Shown: positions 1 to 8,822 of the stretch, in pieces
How positions within the stretch are numbered: the first letter of the stretch is position 1
Layout: the number at the start of each line of letters is the position of its first letter
Assembly: GCA_021014945.1 (NCBI GenBank)
Contig: MU266700.1
Location: forward strand, 1 to 21,038
DNA: 21,038 bases
Direction of reading: 5' to 3'
Origin: Leucogyrophana mollusca
Taxonomy: Eukaryota > Basidiomycota > Agaricomycetes > Boletales
The notes under the pieces: generated by a model
Database searches by the model: none
Told to the model about the DNA's origin: nothing
Seen by the model: only the letters and a program-made list of their open reading frames with translations
Position numbers and translations under genes: made by a program

Positions 1-35
1 AGGTTTGGCAGGACCATGTGGGTCCGGGGTGCCAG

Positions 36-149
36 CCCCAAATATGCTAATTCCGGACAGACCTCCGCCGATTTTTGCCCCAAATATGCTATCTCTGGAC
101 AGACATTTTGTCATTTTTCACCCTCAAATATGCTAATTTCCGGACAGAC
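36..149. repeat. Three diverged copies of a ~42-44 bp tandem repeat
   Basis: A 27-29 bp core beginning CCCCAAATATGCTA and ending GGACAGAC occurs at 36-62, 78-104 and 121-149. The shared AAATATGC starts at 40, 82 and 126, so the period is 42 and then 44 bp. Copies differ by a few substitutions and small indels, and the spacers between cores are less similar. The array begins close to the window edge, so more copies may lie to the left. It is not explained by any gene model here. It could be a minisatellite or part of a degraded repeat element; its nature is not known. Confidence 0.75.
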
Positions 150-895
150 ATATGGGGGAGCTTCAGGGGGCCTGTTACAGTCGCATCAGACTGTCCCAAC
201 TTCTCCGCCTGCACCGTACAAGACGACTCGAAGGCCATCACAGCCGGGTTACCACATGTCCATAGATCTATATTTGAGATTACAGCTACAAACACGTCGA
301 ACAAAGGCAACTTACTCGAACTCGATCATTGGTCGATAACCTCACAAGACACGCCGGTGTACATTTAGTGCCCCGATATGAAGTTACCAGCGTCCTTGTG
401 CACCACTTGTGCTACGGCGCGGCCTTTCTGCGCTGGTATCTAATGCTGCCAAACGGTCGCGATGCTGTCCCGTGGTCAGTTATCGTATGTATACCCTTTG
501 CTACCAACTGAACTCCCGACAGGTGCTCCGGTGATGACCACAGGCGTAGTTTTGTGAATCACAAACAGTTTTTTTGCCCACATCAAAGATTTCGAGGACG
601 GCTTCGACTCTATTTACTTTCGTGGCGGTCCTGCCGGCCCCACTCAGATGCTTGTGGATATTGCCCTGATCCCCAGCATCAAGGAACCTCTCGAGACCGA
701 CATCATCACTGTGTTCTCACGTGGTCTGGCTCACCACATGCTAGCAGTGGTTCATTTTGGCCGCCTAAGACGCTCATAGGTTTGGTTTTCCTTGTCACGT
801 AGCAGACTAGCTGGTTCAACTCTGCTTGCCACACAGTACAGTCGTCAATAGGCGGCCGATAGAAAATTCATATTATCATTTTCTCCCTCGCATAT
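150..895 (+). other. Gene-poor stretch with an unidentified coding-like scrap
   Basis: No complete gene is visible upstream of the P450. Positions about 561-773 on the + strand read as some 70 codons without a stop. The peptide has ordinary protein composition, with pieces such as DFEDGFDSIYFRGGPAG and KEPLETDIITVFSRGL, and ends at TAG. The same frame upstream contains TGA at about 552 and TAA near 441, so it is not an intact exon of a longer frame unless spliced. I do not recognise the family. It may be a gene relic, or an exon of a gene I cannot rebuild. The rest of the stretch holds only short frames and the promoter side of the P450. Confidence 0.35.
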
Positions 896-901
896 TATAA
901 A
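896..901 (+). promoter_or_regulatory. TATA-like box upstream of the P450
   Basis: TATAAA lies 64-69 bp upstream of the proposed P450 start at 965, within an AT-rich run. Spacing suits a fungal core promoter with a short 5' leader. Assigned by sequence match and position only. Confidence 0.4.
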
Positions 902-914
902 GCTTTCAGACGAG

Positions 915-959
915 ATGGAAATCTCCTTCGCTCTATCGTTGTTGTGGCGGTTCATCTGA
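915..959 (+). promoter_or_regulatory. Short upstream ORF before the P450 start
   Basis: An ATG at 915 opens a frame of 14 codons that ends in TGA at 957-959, five bases before the P450 ATG at 965 and in a different frame. If the transcript starts near the TATA-like box at 896, this ATG would be met first by a scanning ribosome and could lower or regulate P450 translation. Whether it lies in the mRNA depends on the transcription start, which cannot be seen. Confidence 0.4.
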
Positions 960-964
960 CCAGA

Positions 965-3293
965 ATGGAGTATCATCTACTTCCTTTCATCGGAATGACT
1001 AGCACGTTATGGGCCGAGTACAACTGGATGACAACGATTTTGACGGTGTTCGCTGCATTCATTACCTGGCGTCTCTTCAAATTTCTCGACTCTTTAAAGG
1101 TGCGCATAGTCAATCTTGAGCGGGGATTAGGTCACCCACGCACCGAACAGGCGGTGAGCTTCCTCCCAGGCCTGCGCCTTCCGTTCCACCCCCTATCGTT
1201 TGCCGGCGCCGTCCTGCCTGAATCAATATGGAATCCCGGGCTACTGTTTACATGGAATTGGAGACACACACGGAATAGTATGAGAGCTCTTTTTCACCTC
1301 ATATAATGTCGCTCATTGCCATTAGTGTACCGGCAATACGGCAAGGACACTGTTTCCGTCGTGCCATTTTTCCTGGGGGCACCGACGCTATACACTCAAA
1401 GCTTGGATGTTGCACGTCAGGTTGTCTCTGCGGGCCACAGGTCTGCTGTATTTGGAAAAATTGACTCCATGAGCGCCGCATTTCTATTTTGGGGCCCAAA
1501 CATCATAGCCGCTGATCGCGAGGTGTGGAGGAAACATCGAAGAATAATGGGCCCTGCGTTCAACAACGAGACGTACGTGTCACCCAACCATCTCACTTCT
1601 TCGGGATCAACCTTTCCCCCAGGTACTCACTTGTATGGTCCACCTCTCAACAACTGTATGCCGATATGCTCGCCGCCGAGGGATGGAACAGCCGAAACAC
1701 AATCGATGTGGCGAGCATGCAGACACTTACTTTTAAGTTCAGCCTCTTAATATTTGCATCGTGTGGTTTTGGTCTACCTTTCACCTGGATCGACCCTCCA
1801 TCCCACGGGGACATCTCAGTGCAGGAATGTGTTCAGACCATTGCTCGTACAAATGTTTTCGCGGTCACCGCCCCATGGTGGGCGTGGAAGCTGCCTGTGC
1901 CATGGGTTCGGCGTACCCGTCGCGCATACGATTCCATGCGTGCCTTTATGCATACACAAGTTAGTGAGCGGAGGAAGGCGATGCATGAGGGCGGACGGGA
2001 CAATGGTAGTGGAAAGGCAAAAGACATCTTTTCCCTTCTTGTGCAGGCAAGCGAAGGCAAGGGAAATGAAAAGATGGCTCTTAATGACGATGAACTGGTG
2101 CGTCCAGCATCTGATGTATTATGGGCGTTTGATCGAGCAAGCTGTGTGACTATTAGATTGGAAACATCTTTACCTTGATGTTTGCTGGGCACGGTGAGTA
2201 GGGCCATTCCTTGGCGGACATCCAACAGTGTCATTAATCAGTTATACACCGACTAATAACACCCTTGTTGTAGAAACCACTACTCAAACTCTTGCGGCTA
2301 CTCTCGGCTTCCTCGCACTACACGACGATGTACAGGAAGAGGTTGCGGCGCAGGTGAAGGACGTTGCTAAGAGCCACGGAAAGGAGGCGGGTGGTGAGTT
2401 GGTGCGTTCATTATCGTTTTCCTGGCTTAATGTTCAACTAAAGGAAGCTCGCAGCTTCTTAAAGATTACTCTCGTCTCGACAAGGTCCTCGCGGCATACT
2501 ATGAGGGTGTAAGGATGTTCCGTGAGCATTTGAACATCACCTCCGCTCTCCCGTTTCAGCTGATTCTAGCTTTTGCGGTGCGCTCCCATTGATATACTGG
2601 CATGTGGTGGGTAGCATCTGGCCTCTTCCTCCTCCGTGAAGCGAAGCAGGATACGGTCCTCACTCTTGACGGGGATGCGGGAAAAAGGATAGTATTACCT
2701 CTGAAGCGGGGGACACAGGTGAGACCCTGGTGTCACGGGTAAGTTATGTGGTCGCGCTGACTGACAAATTATGTACAGATTGTGGTCGACATGGTTGGTG
2801 TCCGTAAGTGGCCACCCATGCCTTGCGCGTTTAGCTGTCTGATCTTGTGTACTTTCCAGAATACAACCCAAAATACTTTACCAAGCCAGATTTATATCTA
2901 CCCTCACGGTGGTACGGCAAGAAAGGGGACGGTGATAAGGACCTTACCGAGGCGGAAGCGTTCACAGCCTTTAGTGTTGGTACGTACCTGAATTTGTTCC
3001 TCTTCTCCTGGCCTTTTATCAATCAACCAACAGGTCCCCGCGCCTGTATCGGCAGTAAGTTCGCCACGACAGAAGCTGTTTGCTTTTTGTCGCTTCTATT
3101 GCGAGACTGGCGCGTCGAGCCGCTTCTCGCTACCGTGCCGGTGACAGCCACAGCCGACCGGGATGGCGAGGGTTTGAAAGAGCGAAAGGAGACACGCGAG
3201 GAATGGCGCGACCGCGTGATGCAGGCAACGTTGACACTTGCGATGGGAGTGCGAGACGTTCCCCTGCGATTTACGAGGCGGGAAATACTGTAA
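965..3293 (+). CDS. Cytochrome P450 monooxygenase (10 exons, 591 aa)
   Basis: A haem-thiolate monooxygenase that inserts oxygen from O2 into an organic substrate, using electrons from an NADPH-P450 reductase, probably at the ER membrane. Exons: 965-1277, 1326-1572, 1623-2097, 2157-2193, 2274-2401, 2455-2521, 2615-2718, 2779-2803, 2860-2979, 3034-3293. All nine introns are GT-AG, 48-93 bp, and the total is 1776 nt with an open frame. Visible hallmarks are an N-terminal hydrophobic anchor (about residues 10-35), the I-helix oxygen-binding motif AGHET (355-359), the K-helix ExxR as EGVR (417-420), PSRW in the meander, and the haem loop FSVGPRACIG (503-512) with Cys510 as ligand. Length is at the long end for fungal P450s. 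It resembles large basidiomycete families of the CYP5144/CYP5150 kind, but I do not assign a family or a substrate. ATG 965 is the first in-frame ATG. A P450 and a 3-beta-HSD-like SDR so close together suggests a shared oxidation pathway. Confidence 0.93.
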
Positions 3294-3938
3294 AGTATAA
3301 TTTGATTGACTCCCTCATGTGATTATGGTTAGGTTCAGGCGAGCTCTCCCAGCTCATCGAGAGTCAGCGATAATGCATAGATATGATTGTTGGAAAAACG
3401 GTTGGATAGGGGATCCAAGTCGCAGGCTAATTTTGTTCGTCTGCTGTGCACCCAGCGCTGGCAATCGAAGCAGGCCTGGGGTGCGTCTTCCTGCCAACAC
3501 AGGTACGTAAACTTGCTGTATCTTCCAATGATATATCTTATAATGCCATTTCCGTGAACGCCGGCAAATTCATGGAGGAACAAGCCTGTTTCCAGTGTGT
3601 GAAGCTGTCCTGGAGTCCATTCTATTTCCACGGCACATGATCAGACTGAGAAGCCTTCGAGGAGGCATCATGATGGGGCCTGGGTGGGTCCTTCGGTCGT
3701 GGCGCCCGTGGTGTTGTTGTGCTGTAGCTATACTTCTTCCCCCTTCCCAAACCGTGCACATGCTGATGAGCTGGTTCATCACTTGGAATCCATGGCCAGT
3801 TCCTTGCTTCCCCATTTTTGATTCCTGGACAATCAGGATCTGATGATAGCACAGCGGAGCATGATCTTCAAGGAGTTCTAATAGTATAACAGGTTAAGTG
3901 ATTGTTAAGAGATACAACACCAGACCCACAACTCAAAG
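3294..3938. other. Intergenic region between P450 and first DUF6533 gene
   Basis: About 645 bp with no supported gene. Two overlapping minus-strand frames (3335-3631, 98 codons; 3622-3852, 76 codons) carry no recognisable motif, and neither has clear splice sites linking it to a larger gene. The stretch presumably holds the P450 3' end and the promoter of the next gene, but no clear TATA box or terminator stands out. Confidence 0.5.
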
Positions 3939-5781
3939 ATGGAGAGCAGCCCTCTGATAGTTGTCGAAGAGCTAATATCTCTTGCGACTAGTAATCGGGT
4001 GGTGAGATTAAACGCAGGTGTGTTAGACGGTTCGTTTTTCATGTCTATCTATTAACCGCTGTGTAGTTGCGAGCCTGACATGGATCGCATACGATATCAT
4101 CACGAGCATGGACGACGAGGCACGTTTGAGGGGTCTTGTCTGCTCTTATCCCATGACGCTAACCCCTCGCTCTTTAGATCGAATACATTTGGAAGTGAGG
4201 CCATTTAACGAGTACAAGCGCGATTAACTCGAGCTAATGTCAATGATCAGGGCTCGGTGGACTCTTCCAAAAGCCCTCTATATTGTGCTGCGGTACTATG
4301 CTCCGCTTTGGTTAATGTAACCTTTTTGGTTTTACACGAGATGATCTATCAAAATAATTGACCTTCCTACAGCTATGAGGCCATAATCCATAGTACGGTG
4401 GCTTGATCGTCATTGAAGCACATAGCGCTGACATGGTAACCTCAGTCTCCCCTGGCACCCAGTTGTCCGACTTGGTGAGCATCACTACTAAGTCGAGGGC
4501 ATCCCAATTTCCTGACTACCATTTTCCAGTCGCAAGTTATTGTTGCAAGTTTTCCTGTTGCTCGGCTGACTCTGCGATGATTTCCTTCATACTAGATGTG
4601 CAAGCTTCCCTCCTCTGCAGGCTGTGTAAGCAATGGATGGTCCACTTGCCCCTGTCTGCTGTATGGCGTCTGACTCGGTGTTTCACAGTGGCCCCATCGT
4701 TCTTTGGATTCTTGTTGATACGATTCTCATCCTCCGTATCAACGCACTCTACGGGAACAACAAGAAAAGTATGGGTATCACCAAGTCCATTAATCTTCGC
4801 TCACGTATTGGCCCTTGCTAGTGCTTTGCTTACTGTTGGCCGTTTGGCTAGGTAAGGGCGATTAGAACGTTGTCATACTTGGTTTATTTACGATCATTCC
4901 TGTAGCTACTGCTGCGGTTCGTCTAGCGCCAAATGTGGTTGACCGACATCATTGACCCAGAACAGGTGGTCATCCCAGTCACCATCTATTGTTTTCGCCT
5001 CAGTCGGCCAGTCCCAGCACCAGAGCCGTTTGCATCTGTTGCCGGTTGTCTGGTGCTGAATGTTAACACAATCAAAATGGGCCTTATCAAGGCAGCGGTG
5101 TGAGCTGGCTCCCGTGAATCTCTCCCCACTGAATACTGATATATAGTCTCTTCATCCAGCATTGCCTTCATGATACTGAATATGTTTTACCTAGGGCTGA
5201 CACTAGTCAAGTTTGTGCAGAACGTCAGATCGCTCAAGAAGCTCAATGTCCAGTCCATGATATCGATATTTGTGGCTGAGGGAACCGTGTACTTTGTAAT
5301 CGGTCTTGGTAGGTGGCATGCTCCGTTTTTCTTAACGCGCACGCCGGTTAACTCGCCATCTGCAGCGGCTAACACAGTTGACATTGTGCTTTCTTCTGGA
5401 AGCCTGATATTTTTTTCTTACATTGATTTGGCTCAATTGTGAGTCATTCTTATCCAATCTGGATAGCTAGACTGGCGTTTACTGGTGCGCGGTGGGTATC
5501 AGCTGGTTGGGAGCCTTCTACAGCTATGCGGTAGGTTGTATGTTGCTTCCGATCCCCCAAGCAGCCGAATGCTCTTCTCTTAGGGCTGTCATCTTATTCT
5601 TCATCTTCGGAAGAAGACTGCTCAAAGAGCTAACAACGACAATACGGTTAAAACAAGCACGTTTGTGGACCTCGCGGAGATGGAGTTTCAGTGCGGACAG
5701 ACAACCACATTATCGGGTGATTCAATGGAAATGATTTTTGCGCAACGCCAGACCGTGACGGTGGACGAGGGCGAAGTGTAG
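3939..5781 (+). CDS. DUF6533-domain multi-pass membrane protein (about 16 exons, ~332 aa)
   Basis: A member of the fungal DUF6533 family of seven-helix-like integral membrane proteins; molecular function unknown. Proposed exons: 3939-4017, 4067-4119, 4178-4194, 4251-4316, 4373-4392, 4463-4474, 4530-4548, 4596-4625, 4689-4768, 4822-4851, 4906-4916, 4966-5099, 5160-5308, 5366-5438, 5503-5530, 5584-5781. Total 999 nt, frame open throughout. The N-terminal DUF6533 signature is clear: ASLTWIAYDIITSMDDE, then IEYIWK, then a basic/Trp segment leading to LRYYAPLW. Later helices include GPIVLWILVDTILILRI and a last helix ending GCHLILHLRKK, followed by a ~55-residue hydrophilic tail. The first four and last four exons are well supported. 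The middle (4373-4965), with exons of 11-20 nt, is the least certain; an alternative is a small frameshift near 4927-4940. One intron (4120-4177) appears to be GC-AG. It is a distant paralogue of the gene at 8823. Confidence 0.72.
4120..4177 (+). other. Apparent GC-AG intron in the first DUF6533 gene
   Basis: The exon ends GACGAC GAG and the intron starts GCACGT, has a GCTAAC branch-like site and ends CTCTTTAG. Splicing here joins DDE to IEYIW, the spacing expected for DUF6533. The only nearby GT (4124) would put the next exon in the wrong frame. Confidence 0.65.
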
Positions 5782-6350
5782 TGTAGATTTGGCATATGTA
5801 CTACTGGTATACTGCGTTGCTCATGTACTATCGAGCGCCAACGTATGAACGAATGTACCGACATCACTCCATGCGGCCAGATTCTTCTACCCATTGTTGA
5901 CGAAGAGAACTCGAAATTGACAGTCGAGCGTCAAACCGCCAACTGTCTTCCGACAGTTGTTTTCCACGATCATGATGCAATCAAGGAGAGTGGAGTCCGT
6001 CTTTGCCCCGCGGTTTCGAATTGAATTACAAACGTAAACTAACTATACCTTTGAACCCGCATCATGATCCAGTCGACTTGAAAATAGCCCGAGCGCGCAA
6101 GTAATTAAGCGCCGTCGTTCAAATCAGAAGATTCTGCAGACGATTCTCCACGAAGGTCATATGTATCAATTATACATCATGGCGTTGCCTAGCCTCAAAC
6201 TCGACGGTGATGGATCCCAGGCTGCCCGTTTGGTTTGCTCTCAGGCTGGTTCATCTCTTGCAGGTTTCCCCGTGTGAGCCACGGGGCTGGGGCATCACTC
6301 TCCCTCAGATAAAGATGAGTTTTTGTTAAACCCCGGTACGCTCAGTTGCC
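5782..6350. other. Intergenic region upstream of the SDR gene
   Basis: About 570 bp. I see no coding frame, RNA gene or strong repeat. It must contain the 3' end of the first DUF6533 gene and the SDR promoter; no convincing core-promoter box was identified. Confidence 0.5.
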
Positions 6351-7975
6351 ATGAGTCTTTTAGCTCTTTTGTGTATCCCTATAGCCCTCTTTCTTCTCTG
6401 TTTTTACTTCTGGCACGTCAATCGCGGCATCACTAAAGTTCCATCAAGTGCACTCGCTTTCTCTCCCCTCCGTTTCACGGTAGCCGGTATCGAAGAGGCA
6501 GCTGGACGTCTCGCGTCAAAGCCATTCGATGCTGTCCCTCATTTGCCGCCTGCTACTGGTCGGCGTTATGTCGTGATTGGCGGTTCAGGTGAGCTCCGCA
6601 CTACAATGTCCAAACGACAGAGCTCTGACAATCTGTAGGATTTCTGGGCGGCTGGATTGTCCTTCACCTTCTCATGAGAGGAGAGGACCCACGCAATATC
6701 CGCATCATCGACATCCGCCGTCCTATCCGGAAGGATATGCTCTCCGGCAAGGCAGCACAAGTGCCTTTCGTTGCTGCGGATGTGCGCGACGCAGACTCGC
6801 TTAGAGCCGCATTTGCTGTCGACTGGCCTAGCAACTCAGAGCGTTCAGACAAAGGCATCACTGTCTTCCACACCGCTGCATCGATTCGATTCTACGAACG
6901 TCACGAATCTCTCGTTCCTCGTTCATTTGCCGTCAATGTCGACGGGACTAGGAATTCCCTCACGGTTTCTCGGGAATACGGAGTCGACCTGTTCGTTTTC
7001 ACGTCCTCAGCGAGCATTCCCGTTCGCAGAACGCGCCACTGGATCTGGCCTTGGCAGAGACATGCAGAAACCCTCGTTCAAATCGTCAACGACACCATTT
7101 CAAACGTCCCCCGCAAGCACAACGATTTCTTCTCTAATTATGCGTATACCAAATCATTGGCAGAAGAACTTGTACGTGGGTCGGATAGTCCTGGCGAGGG
7201 CTTTCGCACCGGCTGCCTTCGCCCTGGGAATGCGATATTTGGTCCGGGAGGCGACCTGGTTGCGGGACCCTATCTCGCCCGTGGAACCAATCCCTCGCAA
7301 GTCTTCCTGTCATCATAACCCATCGCTTGTCACTAATTCCGTTTATTTCGCAGATGGACCGCGCCGATCATCCAGTCCTTCACCTATGTGGAAAATGCTT
7401 CATACGCGCACTTGCTATATGAACAAAGATTGCTCGAATCACGTACTAGAGCTGATTCGCTTTATCCCGACATTGGTGGGCAAGCCTTCTGCATCACGGA
7501 CCAGGGAAACGCTATCTCGTACGGCGACCTCTACCTCACTCTCAGCACGCTTACCAAGGGCAAGACACGGTTTCCCCTCCTCCCTCCCGCACCCTTCCTG
7601 CTCCTCGCGCGGATTCTCGAGCTGTATTATATCGCCCAAACCCGCCTCCCTCGCGTTTTACCGCCACTGACTGGAGATATCCTCGAATTGCAGCCTTCCG
7701 TATTCAACTTAGCCACCATCCACATGAAGGTCGATGACTCAAGAGCTCGCCTTCCTCCCCAGGAGGGAGGGCTGGGATACAATCCACCCTGGACTACGCT
7801 AGAGGGGCTATGCCAAGTGGTCAACGATTACTTGAAAGATGCCAAAGAGCTTCAGGAACATCAGAGTCCTGCAAACGGACAATCTGTTGAATCCCTCTCT
7901 GCTGAGGATAATAAACCATCTGATATTGTTCATCTTTCCCCACCTCAGGCTTTTTCCGGCCTGAAACATCGCTGA
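6351..7975 (+). CDS. 3-beta-HSD-family SDR oxidoreductase, membrane anchored (3 exons, 505 aa)
   Basis: An extended short-chain dehydrogenase/reductase of the 3-beta-hydroxysteroid dehydrogenase/isomerase type (the family of sterol-4-alpha-carboxylate 3-dehydrogenase, Erg26), which oxidises a hydroxyl using NAD(P)+. Exons: 6351-6588, 6639-7296, 7354-7975, total 1518 nt. An N-terminal signal anchor (about residues 3-21, LLALLCIPIALFLLCFYFW) suggests an ER membrane location. The nucleotide-binding loop GGSGFLGG spans the first splice junction (residues 77-84). The catalytic YxxxK is YAYTK (Tyr247, Lys251), inside SNYAYTKSLAEE. The substrate-side motifs VENASYAHL and GGQAFCITD follow. At 505 aa it is longer than typical Erg26 (~350 aa) because of the anchor and a long C-terminal part, so it is probably a lineage-specific relative and not the canonical sterol enzyme. 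The second intron appears to be GC-AG. Neighbours are the P450 upstream and DUF6533 genes on both sides. Confidence 0.93.
7297..7353 (+). other. Apparent GC-AG intron in the SDR gene
   Basis: The donor is TC|GCAAGT, the typical form of a GC donor; there is a CACTAAT branch-like site and the acceptor TTTCGCAG. Splicing gives TNPSW at the junction, the sequence I would expect for this family. A GT donor 12 bp downstream (7309, GTCATC) also keeps frame but adds four residues and is a poor donor match. Confidence 0.7.
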
Positions 7976-8822
7976 TGTAGGCGGTTCCCTTGATAATTGC
8001 GTGGTCTTGTGGTAACAAATACAACGATGATCCACTACATTGTGACCCGTGCCCCCAGCAACAACACCTGGTTACAGACGCAAGTGAGATCTGAGATTGT
8101 AGGGCGGCTATCATTGTCTTACCCTGGGCATGCCCTCGCTCCAGCGCTCAATGGTCTCCACTGAGGTACTGCCTCCACCAACTGTTGGGTCTGCTTCGGT
8201 CACGTGCACTGGCTAGTTCTCAAACAAACTGCGCGAGTTTCACTTCAAGTTGAACTTGACCGTGAAGCAGGGCAGCACGTACACTGCAAATGGGCTACAA
8301 ACCCTCCGTCACCTGTTGATCGGGTGTGACCAGGGGCCCGAGAAGTCCCCGAATCACCAATATGTTCTACACAGGATATCTTCTGAGCTTAGAAGATGTT
8401 CGCGCTTGTAAAGTGCGCTACTTGATTCAGGCTCTACCGACATACACTGTCTGTTCACCATACCTAGTAAGCTAGACGCTTTACTGAAAGCACTGCCGCT
8501 TACACCTCCCTTTGAATTCACAGTGCTATAAGTGCAAAATAAAACGATGCCAGGACTTGAGTCGAGTCCTACCACTGCCCGCATCTCATCAGTACACCGC
8601 CGCGCAAGCCTACCCACGAAAGACCTGCCACGCCGGGCCCATATTAAACCTTGCTATTTCGATGCGCCTGCAAGGTATCATTTTGGTCGCCGGATATCAA
8701 TGATCTCAATGTGCAGCGTTTTTGATGTGAAGGAACAATACTGGCGCCTGCCTTTTAATTGCACACCCGTGTCTCTTGCTTTGAGTTGAAGCACCCATCC
8801 CACGTGTTCCGCGCCAATATCA
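7976..8822. other. Intergenic region between SDR and second DUF6533 gene
   Basis: About 850 bp, the longest gene-free interval on the + strand side after the P450. Only short overlapping frames on both strands are present, none with a recognised motif or matching splice sites. No repeat or RNA gene is evident. Confidence 0.5.

Noticed and set aside
1525..2178. P450 looked like a pseudogene because its frames end in early stops (about 2178, 2512)
   Set aside because: Each stop falls inside an intron with good splice sites. After splicing, all P450 motifs are in one open frame of 591 codons.
3335..3852. Two minus-strand frames of 98 and 76 codons between the P450 and the first DUF6533 gene
   Set aside because: They overlap each other in different frames, carry no family motif and lack convincing splice or start context.
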